A stretch of 64,000 nucleotides of DNA from Pseudomonas sp. dw_612 (GCF_018449725.1 NZ_JAAVVC010000005.1:310001-374000), one strand, 5' to 3'; positions 1 to 9,704 are shown, counted from the first letter of the stretch. Made by a program: numbers and translations. The notes: a model not told the origin generated them from the sequence alone.

Positions 1-241
1 TTTCGCCTTCCAGAACCTGAACAACAACCGGGCCGGAGATCATGAAGGAAACCAGGTCGCCGAAGAAACCACGAGCGCTGTGCTCAGCGTAGAAGCCTTC
101 AGCTTCGGCTTTGGACAGTTGCTTCAGTTTCGAAGCTACAACGCGCAGGCCAGCTTTTTCAAAACGAGTGGTGATCTCGCCGATAACGTTTTTTGCAACA
201 GCGTCAGGCTTGATGATGGAGAAAGTACGTTGAACAGCCAT
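1..241 (-). CDS. ndk: Nucleoside diphosphate kinase (3' part cut by window edge)
   Basis: The minus strand from the ATG at 241 encodes [18 protein letters not shown], the standard Ndk N-terminus, followed by the [10 protein letters not shown] and [11 protein letters not shown] stretches. The reading frame is open to position 1, so about 80 of the usual 141-143 residues are visible and the catalytic histidine lies outside the window. Ndk transfers the gamma phosphate between nucleoside triphosphates in the cytosol. It lies downstream of the isc operon on the same strand, as is common in Pseudomonas. A GGAG site lies about 8 bases before the ATG. Confidence 0.95.
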   Translation of the reverse strand, partial: MAVQRTFSIIKPDAVAKNVIGEITTRFEKAGLRVVASKLKQLSKAEAEGFYAEHSARGFFGDLVSFMISGPVVVQVLEGE

Positions 242-277
242 GGTGTAACTCCAGAAACGGTAATTTGTGAAAAATTA

Positions 278-300
278 AACCCGCGAATTATACGCGGGTT
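278..300 (-). terminator. Terminator-like hairpin after the isc operon, overlapping the ndk -10 box
   Basis: AACCCGCG and CGCGGGTT form an 8-bp perfect inverted repeat around a 7-base loop. On the minus strand the right arm runs into a T-rich stretch (TTTAATTTTT), as expected for a rho-independent terminator of the isc operon. The loop holds TATAAT (287-292), a perfect -10 element for ndk with no good -35. Confidence 0.6.
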
Positions 301-336
301 CTTGGGTATTGCCTAACTGAGTAAGGTCGCGGCCTC

Positions 337-441
337 TGTAGGAGCTGCCGAAGGCTGCGATCCTTTGATCCTGATCTTGCGCTTGAGATTCAAGTGGCAT
401 CGGGAAAAGATCGCAGCCTCGCTTCGCTCGTCAGCTCCTAC
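337..441. repeat. REP pair, TAGGAGCTGCCGAAGG family
   Basis: A copy of the TAGGAGCTGCCGAAGGCTGCGA palindrome faces a diverged inverted copy ending in GTCAGCTCCTA, giving a long imperfect inverted repeat between ndk and iscX. The same family recurs at about 6236, 15454 and 58929. Confidence 0.8.
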
Positions 442-638
442 TCTGCTTCTTCGATCCAGGCGGCCTGAATGGCTTCAAGCACCTTCTCGCCACCGCGGGT
501 CGGATCATCACTGAACTCCGGCAATGCCAGCACCCATTTGTGCAGATCGACGAAGTTCACGTAGCGCGGGTCCACATCCGGCTTGGATTCAGCCAGTTGG
601 ATCGCGATTTCCAGCACATCAACCCATTTCAGACTCAT
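438..638 (-). CDS. iscX: Fe-S cluster assembly protein IscX
   Basis: The 66-residue acidic protein begins MSLKWVDVLEIAIQLAESKPDVD and contains the HKWVLALPEF and GGEKVLEAIQAAWIEEAE segments typical of IscX (YfhJ). IscX binds IscS and iron and tunes cluster assembly on IscU in the cytosol. It is the last gene of the isc operon, 14 bases after fdx. Length equals the family norm. The REP pair begins at its stop codon. Confidence 0.96.
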   Translation of the reverse strand: MSLKWVDVLEIAIQLAESKPDVDPRYVNFVDLHKWVLALPEFSDDPTRGGEKVLEAIQAAWIEEAE

Positions 639-652
639 AACACTTCCTGGAA

Positions 653-994
653 TCAGTGCGGCGCTTCAGCTGCATGGTTGAGCGAGTATTTCGGAATCTC
701 GACGGTCAGGTCTTCATTCCCGACGAGTGCCTGACAGGCTAGACGAGATTGCGCTTCCAGACCCCAGGCCCGATCAAGAAAATCTTCTTCCAGCTCGTCG
801 GCTTCTTCCAGCGAGTCAAAGCCTTCACGAATGATGCAGTGACAGGTGGTGCAAGCACAGACGCCGCCACAGGCGCTTTCCATCTCGATATGGTGTTCAT
901 GGGCCAGTTCGAGAATGGAAGTCCCCGGCTCAGCCTCCACAACCATGCCTTCCGGGCAAAACTTATCGTGTGGCAGAAAAATGACCTGCGGCAT
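653..994 (-). CDS. fdx: ISC-type [2Fe-2S] ferredoxin
   Basis: The 113-residue protein shows the adrenodoxin-like ligand set: Cys42, Cys48, Cys51 within CGGVCACTTCHC and Cys87 in LACQALVG. It donates electrons for Fe-S cluster assembly on the IscU scaffold. Its start overlaps the hscA stop by one base, which indicates translational coupling inside the isc operon. Length and motif match the Isc ferredoxin rather than photosynthetic-type ferredoxins. Confidence 0.97.
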   Translation of the reverse strand: MPQVIFLPHDKFCPEGMVVEAEPGTSILELAHEHHIEMESACGGVCACTTCHCIIREGFDSLEEADELEEDFLDRAWGLEAQSRLACQALVGNEDLTVEIPKYSLNHAAEAPH

Positions 995-2859
995 CAGTTA
1001 TCCTCGATTTCATTCAGGTTGCGCCCCGCCAGCGCGGCTTTCACCGTCGAGTCCAGGCGGCGGGCAGCAAAGGCATCGGTCACTTGCGACAGACGCTTGG
1101 TCTGCTGCTCGATGGCGAAACCATCGGTGCCTTTCATCAGTTCGGTCAATTCCTGCATCTGCAATTCGATGACCATGCGCTCTTCGGCGTCGAGCAGGCG
1201 CTCGCCATCGACCTCGAGGGCGCCCTGCACCGCTTCAATCAGGCGCTGGGCATCGACTTGTTGCTCACGCAGCACACGGGCGACCTTGTCGTCGTTGGCG
1301 TGCTGGAACGAATCTTTCAGCATCTTGGCGATTTCGCCGTCGGTCAGGCCGTAGGACGGTTTGACCTGGATGCTGGCTTCCACGCCCGAACCCAGTTCGC
1401 GGGCCGCGACACTGAGCAGACCGTCGGCATCGACCTGGAAGGTCACGCGAATCTTCGCCGCGCCGGCCACCATCGCTGGAATGCCGCGCAATTCGAAACG
1501 GGCCAGGGAGCGGCAGTCGCTGATCAGCTCGCGCTCACCCTGCAACACGTGGATCGCCATGGCCGACTGGCCATCTTTATAAGTCGTGAAGTCCTGGGCG
1601 CGGGCAACGGGGATGGTGGTGTTGCGTGGAATCACCTTCTCCATCAGGCCGCCCATGGTTTCCAGCCCCAGGGACAACGGAATCACGTCGAGCAGCAGCA
1701 GTTCGCCGCCATCGCGCTTGTTGCCAGCCAACGTATCGGCCTGGATCGCGGCACCGATGGCCACCACTTGATCCGGATCGATTTCGGTCAGCGGTTGGCG
1801 ACCAAAGGCTTCGGCAACAGCGTCGCGAACCCGAGGCACGCGAGTCGAACCACCGACCATGACCACGGCGTGCACTTCTTCCAGCTCGATACCGGAATCA
1901 CGTACGGCACGACGGCAGGCCTTCAGGCTGCGAGCGACCATCGGCTCGATCAGCGCATCGAAGGCTTCACGGGTCAAATGGGCTTTCCAGTCACCATAAG
2001 CGACTTCAACGCTCGCCACAGTAGTCAGCGCTTCTTTGGCCGCACACGCGGTTTGCAGCAGATTACGTTGCGCGCCCGGATCGAGGTCGGCGGACAAACC
2101 GGCGCTCTCGATAATCCAGCCAGCAATCGCGTGATCGAAGTCATCGCCACCCAGGGCGCTGTCGCCACCGGTAGCCAACACCTCAAACACACCGCCGGTC
2201 AGGCGCAGAATCGAAATATCGAAGGTACCGCCGCCCAGGTCGTAAATAGCGACCAGGCCTTCAGCATGCTGATCCAGACCGTAAGCCACCGCAGCGGCGG
2301 TCGGCTCATTGAGCAAACGCAGCACATTCAGGCCGGCCAGTTTGGCCGCATCCTTGGTGGCTTGACGCTGAGCGTCGTCGAAATAGGCCGGAACGGTGAT
2401 CACCGCACCGACCAATTCCCCACCCAACGTCGCTTCGGCGCGCTGACGCAGCACCTTGAGGATTTCGGCGGAGACTTCGACCGGGCTTTTCGGGCCTTGC
2501 ACGGTGTCGATGAACGGCATGTGCGACTCGCCACCGACAAAGCGGTATGGCAGTTGGTCGCCCAATTGCTTGACGTCGGACAGACCGCGACCCATCAAGC
2601 GCTTGACCGACAGCACGGTATTCAAGGGATCGGTAGCGGCTGACAGCTTGGCGGATTCGCCCACTTCCACGCGATCGGCGTGATAGCGCACGGCGGACGG
2701 CAGGATGACCTGACCGTTGGCGTCGGCCAGAGGTTCGGAAAGACCACTGCGCAATGCAGCGACCAGCGAATTGGTAGTGCCCAAGTCGATCCCCACAGCC
2801 AGACGACGCTGGTGCGGTTGAGGACTTTGGCCGGGTTCGGCGATCTGCAGTAGGGCCAT
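994..2859 (-). CDS. hscA: Fe-S protein assembly chaperone HscA (Hsp70 class)
   Basis: The 621-residue Hsp70-type protein carries the ATPase signatures [12 protein letters not shown] near the N-terminus, [13 protein letters not shown] in the middle and [13 protein letters not shown], followed by a substrate-binding domain. HscA with its J-protein HscB binds the LPPVK loop of IscU and drives cluster transfer to apo targets. It lies between hscB and fdx in the standard isc order. Long open frames on the opposite strand here are composition artefacts of GC-rich coding DNA. Confidence 0.97.
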   Translation of the reverse strand: MALLQIAEPGQSPQPHQRRLAVGIDLGTTNSLVAALRSGLSEPLADANGQVILPSAVRYHADRVEVGESAKLSAATDPLNTVLSVKRLMGRGLSDVKQLGDQLPYRFVGGESHMPFIDTVQGPKSPVEVSAEILKVLRQRAEATLGGELVGAVITVPAYFDDAQRQATKDAAKLAGLNVLRLLNEPTAAAVAYGLDQHAEGLVAIYDLGGGTFDISILRLTGGVFEVLATGGDSALGGDDFDHAIAGWIIESAGLSADLDPGAQRNLLQTACAAKEALTTVASVEVAYGDWKAHLTREAFDALIEPMVARSLKACRRAVRDSGIELEEVHAVVMVGGSTRVPRVRDAVAEAFGRQPLTEIDPDQVVAIGAAIQADTLAGNKRDGGELLLLDVIPLSLGLETMGGLMEKVIPRNTTIPVARAQDFTTYKDGQSAMAIHVLQGERELISDCRSLARFELRGIPAMVAGAAKIRVTFQVDADGLLSVAARELGSGVEASIQVKPSYGLTDGEIAKMLKDSFQHANDDKVARVLREQQVDAQRLIEAVQGALEVDGERLLDAEERMVIELQMQELTELMKGTDGFAIEQQTKRLSQVTDAFAARRLDSTVKAALAGRNLNEIEDN

Positions 2860-2910
2860 CGTTATCAGGACTTATCTGTATATCAGGCGTGCGACCGGAG
2901 CGGCACTGGG

Positions 2911-3432
2911 TTAATCGTCGAGGCGCTCTTCTAACTGGCGCACTTCGTAGGTGAGCTTGTCGAGGAACTGCATACGCCGCATCAGGCGTTCGGCCTGTTC
3001 ACGTTGCGCTGCATCATCCCAACAGGCTGCGAAGCTTTCGTTCAGTTCATCCTGCGCGACTTTCAAGCGACGCTTGAACACGGCAATGCCGGCCAGGTCG
3101 GCGCTGTCTTGCAGGTCTTCGAGCTCTTCGCGCCATTGCATCTGCTGCAGAAGAAACTCCGGATCATGCACCGTGACTTCCAGTGGCAACTCGCGACCAC
3201 CCATGGCGAGCAAGTATCGCGCGCGTTTCGGGGGGCTTTTGAGCGTCTGGTAGGCCTCGTTGAGGTTCGCGGATTGCTCGAGCGCCAGCCGCTGCTCGCG
3301 CTCGGGAGCGTCGGCAAAGCGGTCCGGATGAACACCGCGCGCCAACTCACGATAGCGCGTGGCCAACTGCTCGAGATCCAGACGGAAGCTCGGCTGCAGT
3401 TCAAATAAAGCGAAATGACAAGGAGTACCCAC
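2911..3432 (-). CDS. hscB: Co-chaperone HscB (J protein), GTG start
   Basis: The J-domain signature HPDRF is visible at about residues 35-39 after [18 protein letters not shown], the usual HscB N-terminus. The frame stays open further upstream to 3471, but that would overlap the end of iscA. The GTG at 3432 gives 173 residues, the family length, and leaves an 8-base gap to iscA, so I chose it. The C-terminal helical part binds IscU and the J domain stimulates HscA ATPase. Confidence 0.93.
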   Translation of the reverse strand: MGTPCHFALFELQPSFRLDLEQLATRYRELARGVHPDRFADAPEREQRLALEQSANLNEAYQTLKSPPKRARYLLAMGGRELPLEVTVHDPEFLLQQMQWREELEDLQDSADLAGIAVFKRRLKVAQDELNESFAACWDDAAQREQAERLMRRMQFLDKLTYEVRQLEERLDD

Positions 3433-3440
3433 GCGCAGCC

Positions 3441-3764
3441 TCAGATATTGAAGCTTTCGCCGCAGCCACATTCACCGCGCACGTTGGGATTGTTGAACTT
3501 GAAGCCTTCGTTCAACCCTTCCTTGACGAAATCGAGCTCGGTGCCGTCCAGGTAGGACAGGCTCTTGGGGTCGATAATCACTTTCTCGCCGTGACTTTCG
3601 AACACCTGATCCTCCGCAACCACCTCGTCGACGAACTCCAGCACGTAGGCAAGGCCGGAACAGCCTGTGGTGCGAACACCCAGACGAATCCCTTCACCTT
3701 TGCCGCGCCCGTTGAGGGAGCGTCGCACGTGTTGAGCTGCCGCTTCTGTCATGCTGATAGCCAT
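3441..3764 (-). CDS. iscA: A-type Fe-S carrier protein IscA
   Basis: The 107-residue protein has the three conserved cysteines of A-type carriers: Cys35 (TTGCSGLAY) and Cys99/Cys101 (GECGCGESF near the C-terminus). It binds Fe or Fe-S clusters and hands them to [4Fe-4S] targets. It is placed between iscU and hscB on the same strand, as in other gammaproteobacterial isc operons. Confidence 0.97.
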   Translation of the reverse strand: MAISMTEAAAQHVRRSLNGRGKGEGIRLGVRTTGCSGLAYVLEFVDEVVAEDQVFESHGEKVIIDPKSLSYLDGTELDFVKEGLNEGFKFNNPNVRGECGCGESFNI

Positions 3765-3792
3765 CGTTGACTCCTTACTCGTCGCCCAATGC

Positions 3793-4179
3793 TTAGATCA
3801 AGCCTTTCTTCTGCTTGTAGTCGCGAACGGCCGCTTTGATAGCGTCTTCAGCAAGTACGGAGCAGTGAATTTTCACTGGCGGCAGGGCCAGTTCTTCGGC
3901 CAACTGAGTGTTTTTGATGGTCTCTGCTTCATCCAGAGTCTTGCCTTTCATCCACTCGGTCGCCAGGGAGCTGGAGGCGATAGCCGAACCGCAACCGTAG
4001 GTCTTGAACTTGGCGTCTTCGATGATGCCTTGCTCGTTAACCTTGATCTGCAGACGCATCACGTCGCCGCACGCCGGAGCGCCGACCATGCCAGTGCCGA
4101 CATCCGGGTCTTCCGCGTCCATCTTGCCGACGTTACGCGGGTTCTCGTAGTGGTCGATGACCTTTTCGCTGTAAGCCAT
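3793..4179 (-). CDS. iscU: Fe-S cluster scaffold IscU
   Basis: The 128-residue scaffold carries Cys37 with Asp39 (GAPACGDVM), Cys63 ([12 protein letters not shown]) and Cys106 ([10 protein letters not shown]). The LPPVK peptide at residues 99-103, the HscA recognition loop, is intact. [2Fe-2S] and [4Fe-4S] clusters are built on it with sulfur from IscS. The gap to iscS is about 84 bases, the largest in the operon. Confidence 0.98.
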   Translation of the reverse strand: MAYSEKVIDHYENPRNVGKMDAEDPDVGTGMVGAPACGDVMRLQIKVNEQGIIEDAKFKTYGCGSAIASSSLATEWMKGKTLDEAETIKNTQLAEELALPPVKIHCSVLAEDAIKAAVRDYKQKKGLI

Positions 4180-4263
4180 GATTCTTAATCCTCACTCATC
4201 AGAGAGTCGCTCTTGAGCCCTGCACACTTAAGTATTGCAGGGCCGGTTTGCGGCGACTTGAAA

Positions 4264-5478
4264 TCAGTGTGCCGCCCACTCGATTTTCGAAATGTCGACA
4301 CCGTCTTTGTACATATCCCACAGCGGCGACAAGGTGCGCAGCTTGGTAACGGCCTCGCAGACTTTCTGCGCGGCATAGTCGATTTCTTCTTCGGTGGTGA
4401 AACGACCGAAGGTGAAGCGAATCGAGCTGTGTGCCAGTTCGTCGTTGCGGCCCAGGGCGCGCAGTACGTACGAAGGCTCAAGGGAAGCCGAGGTGCAGGC
4501 CGAACCGGACGAAACCGCCAGATCCTTGAGGGCCATGATCAGCGACTCGCCTTCAACGTAGTTGAAGCTCAGGTTCAGGTTGTGCGGTACGCGGGCGGTC
4601 ATGCTGCCGTTGATGTACAGCTCTTCCAGGCCTTCGACCTGCTTGAAGAAGCGGTCGCTCAAGGCTTTGATGCGCACGTTCTCGGCAGCCATGTCTTCCT
4701 TGGCTACGCGGAAGGCTTCGCCCATGCCGACGATCTGGTGGGTCGCCAGGGTGCCGGAACGCATGCCACGTTCGTGACCGCCGCCGTGCATGGTCGCTTC
4801 GATGCGAACACGCGGCTTGCGGCTCACGTACAGCGCGCCGATGCCTTTAGGACCGTAGGTTTTGTGAGCGGAGAACGACATCATGTCGACTTTCAGCTTC
4901 GACAGGTCGATGTCGACCTTGCCGGTGGACTGAGCGGCGTCAACGTGGAACAGAATGCCCTTGGAGCGGGTCAGTTCGCCGATGGCGGCGATGTCGTTGA
5001 CGGTGCCGATTTCGTTGTTCACGTGCATGATCGACACCAGGATGGTGTCGTCACGCAGGGCAGCTTCAACCATCTCAGGCGTCACCAGGCCATCGGTGCG
5101 CGGCTCGATGTAAGTCACTTCGAAGCCTTCACGCTCCAGTTGGCGCATGGTGTCGAGGACAGCCTTGTGCTCAATCTTGGTGGTGATCAGGTGTTTGCCC
5201 TTGGTCGCATAGAAATGCGCCGCACCCTTGATTGCCAGGTTGTCGGATTCGGTGGCACCGGAGGTCCAGACGATTTCACGCGGGTCGGCGTTAACCAGGT
5301 CTGCAACCTGACGACGAGCGTTTTCGACGGACTCTTCAGCTTTCCAGCCGAACACGTGGGAACGGGACGCCGGGTTACCGAAGTTTCCGTCGACCAGCAG
5401 GCATTCACTCATCTTTTGCGCGACACGCGGATCAACCGGGGTGGTCGCAGAGTAATCAAGGTAAATCGGCAATTTCAT
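4264..5478 (-). CDS. iscS: Cysteine desulfurase IscS
   Basis: The 404-residue PLP enzyme converts cysteine to alanine and passes persulfide sulfur to IscU and to tRNA-thiolation partners. The PLP lysine is Lys206 ([10 protein letters not shown]) and the persulfide cysteine is Cys328 ([14 protein letters not shown]), the same numbers as in the E. coli enzyme. It is the first biosynthetic gene after the iscR regulator, with a gap of about 50 bases. Confidence 0.98.
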   Translation of the reverse strand: MKLPIYLDYSATTPVDPRVAQKMSECLLVDGNFGNPASRSHVFGWKAEESVENARRQVADLVNADPREIVWTSGATESDNLAIKGAAHFYATKGKHLITTKIEHKAVLDTMRQLEREGFEVTYIEPRTDGLVTPEMVEAALRDDTILVSIMHVNNEIGTVNDIAAIGELTRSKGILFHVDAAQSTGKVDIDLSKLKVDMMSFSAHKTYGPKGIGALYVSRKPRVRIEATMHGGGHERGMRSGTLATHQIVGMGEAFRVAKEDMAAENVRIKALSDRFFKQVEGLEELYINGSMTARVPHNLNLSFNYVEGESLIMALKDLAVSSGSACTSASLEPSYVLRALGRNDELAHSSIRFTFGRFTTEEEIDYAAQKVCEAVTKLRTLSPLWDMYKDGVDISKIEWAAH

Positions 5479-5528
5479 GGACTATCTCCTAAATCAGGCT
5501 GGCTGGCGTGCCGCTAGCTCTTTGGCTG

Positions 5529-6020
5529 TCATTCGACGGCGGACGCTTCAATCTTGTCCAGGCGTGGCGCCTTGCCATTGCAACGGCGCTGGTCCTGACG
5601 CTGGGCTACTTCTTGCACCTCACGGCGAGTCACAAGGTCAGCCAAGCTGATACCACTCAAAAATTCGTGAATCTGCAGGCTCAGATCGCACCACAAGTGG
5701 TGGGTCAGACAGGTGTCGCCTTGATGGCAATCGCCCTGGCCCTGGCATTTGGTTGCATCGACCGATTCGTTTACCGCATCGATCACCTGGGCGACCTGGA
5801 TGCCCTGCATGTCGCGGGACAGTTGGTAGCCGCCGCCCGGGCCGCGAACACTGGAAACCAGATTGCTACGACGCAATTTGGCAAACAGCTGTTCAAGGTA
5901 GGACAGGGAGATGCCTTGGCGCTCGGAGATATCGGCCAGGGACACCGGCCCGTGCTGCGCGTGCAACGCCAGGTCAAGCATGGCGGTCACGGCGTATCGG
6001 CCTTTTGTAGTCAGTCTCAT
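5529..6020 (-). CDS. iscR: Fe-S responsive Rrf2-family regulator IscR
   Basis: The 163-residue protein starts [20 protein letters not shown], an Rrf2 winged helix, and holds the cluster ligands Cys92, Cys98, Cys104 and His107. The frame is open two codons further to a TTG at 6026, but the ATG at 6020 gives the conserved N-terminus. With its [2Fe-2S] cluster IscR represses the isc operon, so Fe-S sufficiency shuts off assembly. Two matching operator-like boxes lie just upstream. Confidence 0.97.
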   Translation of the reverse strand: MRLTTKGRYAVTAMLDLALHAQHGPVSLADISERQGISLSYLEQLFAKLRRSNLVSSVRGPGGGYQLSRDMQGIQVAQVIDAVNESVDATKCQGQGDCHQGDTCLTHHLWCDLSLQIHEFLSGISLADLVTRREVQEVAQRQDQRRCNGKAPRLDKIEASAVE

Positions 6021-6052
6021 GGACAATTACCACGGAGTTCGGAATGGGGGCG

Positions 6053-6081
6053 AGTATGCTATTCCCGAGTATTTAAGTCAA
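6053..6081 (-). promoter_or_regulatory. Sigma70-type promoter of iscR
   Basis: On the minus strand TTGACT (6081-6076) and CATACT (6058-6053) are separated by exactly 17 bases. The -35 hexamer lies inside an IscR-type box, which fits autorepression by promoter occlusion. Confidence 0.7.
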
Positions 6082-6110
6082 CTATAAGACCTAGTACTTT
6101 AGTCAGGTTT
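6060..6110 (-). promoter_or_regulatory. Two IscR type-1-like operators in tandem
   Basis: Read on the minus strand, the segment 6085-6060 (ATAGTTGACTTAAATACTCG and following GGAATA) closely resembles the known type 1 IscR box. A second weaker match (AACCTGACTAAAGTACTAGG and on) covers about 6110-6084. Both lie immediately before iscR, the position of autoregulatory sites in E. coli. Confidence 0.7.
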
Positions 6111-6235
6111 ACCCGCAAAAGAGCGCGCGCATCATATCAGGGTCCGCACGCTAATGGCACACCGCCGAGCGCTGTGCCATTGCCTGAATACGACCTGCGA
6201 CAACCGCCGCAAACTGCAAATCCGGGCACGACCTG

Positions 6236-6320
6236 TGTAGGAGCTACCGAAGGCTGCGATCTTTTGATCTTCGCCGTTGAAAAGCAAAATCAAAAGATCG
6301 CAGCCTTCGGCAGCTCCTAC
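6236..6320. repeat. REP pair, TAGGAGCTGCCGAAGG family
   Basis: GTAGGAGCTACCGAAGGCTGCGATC is followed after a spacer by its inverted copy GATCGCAGCCTTCGG..GCTCCTAC. The element fills much of the cysE-iscR gap (6021-6327); the rest of that gap holds the iscR promoter and nothing else I can identify. Confidence 0.85.
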
Positions 6321-6327
6321 ATTAACC

Positions 6328-7104
6328 TCAACCAGTCTTGGTTTCGTCTTTGTCTTTTACGCAAGCGAAGTCTTCTTCGCGCAATTCAGGCAAATCCTTG
6401 GCGCAGTAGTTACTACCCAAATCCTTCAGCGCACCGCACATCCCTTCCAGCCGACCATCCACCGCCTGCAGGTGATCAAGCAACTGACCAATGGCACGCG
6501 CCACCGGGTCCGGCATGTCTTCACCAACGCCATAGGCATCGAAGCCGATCTTCTCGGCCATGGCCTTGCGCTTGGCGTCCAGCTCATCATCAGACTTAAC
6601 GATGATCCGCCCCGGAATCCCCACCACCGTCGCACCCGGCGGAACCGCTTTGGTCACCACCGCATTGGAACCGACCTTGGCCCCGGCGCCGACCGTGAAC
6701 GGACCGAGCACCTTGGCGCCCGCCCCCACCACGACGCCGTCTTCCAGGGTCGGGTGACGCTTGCCCTTGTTCCAACTGGTGCCACCCAGGGTCACGCCTT
6801 GATACAGGGTGACGTCATTGCCGATTTCAGCGGTTTCACCGATGACAATGCCCATACCGTGATCAATAAAGAAACGACGACCAACCTTCGCACCCGGATG
6901 AATCTCGATCCCGGTCAACCAGCGTCCAAAGTTCGACACCAACCGCGCCAACCACTTCCAGCCCATGCCCCACAGGGCCGACGACAGGCGATGGATCCAG
7001 ATCGCGTGCATGCCGGGGTAGCAGGTCAGGACTTCAAAAGCGTTACGCGCTGCCGGATCACGGTGGAAAACACTCTGGATATCTTCACGCAAACGCTCGA
7101 ACAT
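6328..7104 (-). CDS. cysE: Serine O-acetyltransferase
   Basis: The 258-residue protein has the SATase N-terminal helical domain ([18 protein letters not shown]) and a left-handed beta helix of hexapeptide repeats ([45 protein letters not shown]). It acetylates L-serine for cysteine synthesis. It sits just upstream of iscR on the same strand, a conserved arrangement linking cysteine supply to Fe-S assembly. It starts 2 bases after the trmJ stop. The C-terminal tail after residue 180 is longer than in the E. coli protein's hexapeptide core and of the CysE1 type. Confidence 0.95.
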   Translation of the reverse strand: MFERLREDIQSVFHRDPAARNAFEVLTCYPGMHAIWIHRLSSALWGMGWKWLARLVSNFGRWLTGIEIHPGAKVGRRFFIDHGMGIVIGETAEIGNDVTLYQGVTLGGTSWNKGKRHPTLEDGVVVGAGAKVLGPFTVGAGAKVGSNAVVTKAVPPGATVVGIPGRIIVKSDDELDAKRKAMAEKIGFDAYGVGEDMPDPVARAIGQLLDHLQAVDGRLEGMCGALKDLGSNYCAKDLPELREEDFACVKDKDETKTG

Positions 7105-7106
7105 TT

Positions 7107-7877
7107 TTAATCCTTCCGCTTAAGAAGCTCGCCACGGGCCGCTTTCTGGGTTTCCGTGAGGATGCCACGCAATATATTCATTTCCGCCCGGCTGACCGAG
7201 CTTCGTCCGTACAACCGACGCAGGCGCGCCATCAAGTGTCGTGGCTTTTCCGGGTCGAGAAATTCGATGGCCACCAGGGTTTGCTCCAGGTGTTCATAGA
7301 ATCGCTCCAGCTCATCCATGGTCGCCAGCTCGCCACTTTTGGTGGACGCCACTTCATCCTTCTCGACCTTGCTCGGCTGGCCTTGGGCCGCGAGCCAGGA
7401 CATGCGCACTTCATAACTCAACACCTGCACCGCTGCCCCAAGGTTCAGCGAGCTGAACTCAGGGTCTGATGGGATGTGCACGTGATAATGACATCGCTGC
7501 AGCTCTTCATTGGTCAGGCCGGAATCTTCACGACCAAAGACCAAGGCGATCTCTGCACCTTGCACGGCTTCCTCGACCACTTTCACGCCGCATTCGCGGG
7601 GATCGAGCAATGGCCAGGGAATGCGACGGTCACGGGCGCTGGTGCCGAGCACCAGATTGCAGCCGACCAAGGCATCTTCCAAAGTGGCGACGACTTGCGC
7701 GTTTTCAAGGATGTCACCGGCACCGGAAGCACGGGCATCGGCCTCGTGGTGCGGGAACAACCGCGGTTCGACCAGCACCAGCCGCGACAGGCCCATGTTC
7801 TTCATGGCACGCGCAGCCCCGCCGATGTTGCCGGGATGGCTGGTATTGACCAGGACGACACGAATGTTATGCAGCAC
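7107..7877 (-). CDS. trmJ: tRNA (cytidine/uridine-2'-O)-methyltransferase TrmJ
   Basis: The 256-residue SPOUT-class protein starts [25 protein letters not shown] and shows the knot motifs [16 protein letters not shown] and [15 protein letters not shown]. TrmJ methylates the ribose at position 32 of several tRNAs. Its place between suhB (divergent) and cysE is the common Pseudomonas order. The stop is 2 bases before the cysE start, so the two are probably cotranscribed. Confidence 0.95.
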   Translation of the reverse strand: MLHNIRVVLVNTSHPGNIGGAARAMKNMGLSRLVLVEPRLFPHHEADARASGAGDILENAQVVATLEDALVGCNLVLGTSARDRRIPWPLLDPRECGVKVVEEAVQGAEIALVFGREDSGLTNEELQRCHYHVHIPSDPEFSSLNLGAAVQVLSYEVRMSWLAAQGQPSKVEKDEVASTKSGELATMDELERFYEHLEQTLVAIEFLDPEKPRHLMARLRRLYGRSSVSRAEMNILRGILTETQKAARGELLKRKD

Positions 7878-7959
7878 GGGAGGCGATCTCGAACACTAAA
7901 TTGGGGAGCCGAATCTTACAGTTCATCCTACCGTTAAGCTATGAAAGCGAACACCGACC

Positions 7960-7987
7960 TTCACCTGTAGAAAAGTTCTGATAGAAT
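7960..7987 (+). promoter_or_regulatory. Sigma70-type promoter of suhB
   Basis: TTCACC (7960-7965) and TAGAAT (7982-7987) are separated by 16 bases, about 37 bases before the suhB ATG. Confidence 0.55.
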
Positions 7988-8023
7988 GCCCGGCTTTCTT
8001 TAACAACCTTAGGTGACACATCC

Positions 8024-8842
8024 ATGCAGCCCATGCTGAATATCGCGCTGCGCGCCGCCCGCAGCGCCAGTGAATTGATCTTCCGCTCCATCGAGCGCCT
8101 GGATACCATCAAGGTCGACGAAAAAGACGCCAAGGATTACGTATCCGAGGTGGATCGCGCCGCTGAGCAGAAAATCATCGACGCGCTGCGCAAGGCTTAC
8201 CCGAACCACTCGATTCTCGGTGAAGAAACCGGCATGCACGCCGGCAACGGCATCGAAGGTGAAGAGTACCTGTGGATCATCGATCCGCTGGACGGCACCA
8301 CCAACTTCCTGCGCGGCATTCCTCACTTCGCTGTCAGCATCGCCTGCAAATACCGCGGTCGCCTGGAACACGCTGTTGTTCTGGACCCGGTTCGCCAGGA
8401 AGAATTCACCGCCAGCCGTGGTCGCGGCGCTCAACTGAACGGTCGTCGCCTGCGCGTCAGCGGCCGCACCAGCCTGGACGGCGCCCTGCTGGGTACCGGC
8501 TTCCCGTTCCGTGACGACCAGATGGACAACCTCGACAACTACCTGGGCATGTTCCGCGCCCTGGTTGGCCAGACCGCCGGCATCCGCCGCGCCGGCTCGG
8601 CCAGCCTGGACCTGGCCTACGTGGCTGCCGGTCGTTTCGACGCGTTCTGGGAATCGGGCCTGTCCGAGTGGGACATGGCTGCAGGCGCCCTGCTGATCCA
8701 GGAAGCTGGTGGCTTGGTGAGCGACTTCACCGGCGGTCATGACTTCCTTGAAAAAGGCCACGTCGTTGCCGGCAACACCAAATGCTTCAAAGCAGTTCTG
8801 ACGGCGATCCAGCCGCACCTGCCGGCTTCGCTGAAACGCTAA
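8024..8842 (+). CDS. suhB: Inositol-1-monophosphatase family protein SuhB
   Basis: The 272-residue protein has the metal-binding motifs of the family: GEETG (about residue 66), DPLDGTTNFLRGIPHF (about 87-102) and SEWDMAAGALLIQEAGG near residue 220. In bacteria SuhB acts both as an inositol monophosphatase and as a component of the rRNA antitermination complex; in Pseudomonas it also affects virulence gene expression. It is divergent from trmJ and followed by a strong terminator. Confidence 0.95.
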   Translation: MQPMLNIALRAARSASELIFRSIERLDTIKVDEKDAKDYVSEVDRAAEQKIIDALRKAYPNHSILGEETGMHAGNGIEGEEYLWIIDPLDGTTNFLRGIPHFAVSIACKYRGRLEHAVVLDPVRQEEFTASRGRGAQLNGRRLRVSGRTSLDGALLGTGFPFRDDQMDNLDNYLGMFRALVGQTAGIRRAGSASLDLAYVAAGRFDAFWESGLSEWDMAAGALLIQEAGGLVSDFTGGHDFLEKGHVVAGNTKCFKAVLTAIQPHLPASLKR

Positions 8843-8854
8843 GCGAACGCCCAC

Positions 8855-8885
8855 AAAAAAAGCACCTTTCGGGGTGCTTTTTTTA
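8855..8885 (+). terminator. Rho-independent terminator of suhB
   Basis: AGCACC (8861-8866) pairs with GGTGCT (8873-8878), followed by a run of eight T, 13 bases after the suhB stop. Confidence 0.85.
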
Positions 8886-8923
8886 TGCCTGGGATTTGCC
8901 CTCAAGACCACCTCATAACCAGT

Positions 8924-9012
8924 GTGGGAGCGGGCTTGCTCGCGAATGCAGTCTTTCATTCAACAGATATGCCGACTGATACACCGCTTTCGCGAGCAAG
9001 CCCGCTCCCACA
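8924..9012. repeat. REP pair, GGAGCGGGCTTGCTCGCG family
   Basis: TGTGGGAGCGGGCTTGCTCG and its exact inverted copy CGAGCAAGCCCGCTCCCACA flank a spacer of about 45 bases. This is the common Pseudomonas fluorescens REP type, placed between the two convergent terminators of suhB and the glycine-zipper gene. Confidence 0.9.
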
Positions 9013-9048
9013 GGGGGTTTGTAGTGAGGCAGATATTGAGGCACAAAA

Positions 9049-9076
9049 AAAGCACCCTTCCGGGTGCTTCTTTTTT
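9049..9076 (-). terminator. Rho-independent terminator of the glycine-zipper gene
   Basis: AGCACCC (9051-9057) pairs with GGGTGCT (9062-9068). On the minus strand the hairpin is followed by seven T, as needed to end the gene at 9095-9643. Confidence 0.85.
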
Positions 9077-9094
9077 AGCCTGGCAATCAGCTCA

Positions 9095-9643
9095 TCACTG
9101 ACCCGGCTCATTCTGCGACAGAACCAACTTACCTTCCTTGTCGACCGGAATCTGGTTGCCCGGATCGCGGTCCATCCGCACTTTGCCTTCCTTGCCGTCC
9201 AGCGAATAACGGACGTCGTAGCCGACAACTTTGTCGCTGATGTCATTCACGGTATTACAGCGAGTCTGGGTCGTGGTGTAGGTATCGCGATTCTGCATAC
9301 CTTCCTGGACCTTGTTCCCGGCGTAGCCACCGCCAACAGCACCTGCCACGGTGGCAATCTTCTTGCCGTTACCGCCGCCGATCTGGTTGCCGAGCAAACC
9401 GCCGCCCACTGCACCCAGGACTGTACCGAGGATCTGGTGTTGATCCTTGACCGGCGCCTGACGGGTTACTGCAACGTCCTTGCACACTTCACGTGGAGTC
9501 TTGATCTGTGTCTTAACCGGCTCAACGGCCAATACTTGCGCATACTCAGGGCCGCTTTTAACCAGGCTGTAGGTGGCAACAGCGCCTCCGGCAGTCACAC
9601 CGACAGCACCCAGTACCGCACCAACCAGCAACGACTTGTTCAC
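9095..9643 (-). CDS. Glycine-zipper 2TM (SlyB/Rick-17 kDa like) envelope protein
   Basis: The 182-residue protein starts MNKSLLVGAVLGAVGVTAGGAVATYSL, a membrane or signal-type hydrophobic segment without a lipobox cysteine. Residues about 72-112 form a glycine zipper (GTVLGAVGGGLLGNQIGGG and VAGAVGGGYAGNKVQEG), the hallmark of the 2TM family of outer-membrane-associated proteins. The C-terminal part (YDVRYSLDGKEGKVRMDRDP) is the conserved soluble tail of this family. The exact role is unknown. It is monocistronic with its own terminators on both sides. Confidence 0.85.
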   Translation of the reverse strand: MNKSLLVGAVLGAVGVTAGGAVATYSLVKSGPEYAQVLAVEPVKTQIKTPREVCKDVAVTRQAPVKDQHQILGTVLGAVGGGLLGNQIGGGNGKKIATVAGAVGGGYAGNKVQEGMQNRDTYTTTQTRCNTVNDISDKVVGYDVRYSLDGKEGKVRMDRDPGNQIPVDKEGKLVLSQNEPGQ

Positions 9644-9704
9644 ATGAACCTCCTGACCATCACATGCGGATCATTGTCCGCGCTTCTCCCAGCCTTGGAG
9701 CACA

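Noticed and set aside
1084..2643. 519-codon open frame on the plus strand
   Set aside because: It is antisense to hscA, rich in His and Gln, and is the usual GC-codon shadow of a real gene. Similar shadows cover secD (10920-12575), fdsB/fdsA (21780-23549) and the histidine kinase (57386-58891).
8009..8959. 316-codon minus-strand ORF across suhB
   Set aside because: It runs antisense through suhB and into its terminator; its composition is that of a shadow.
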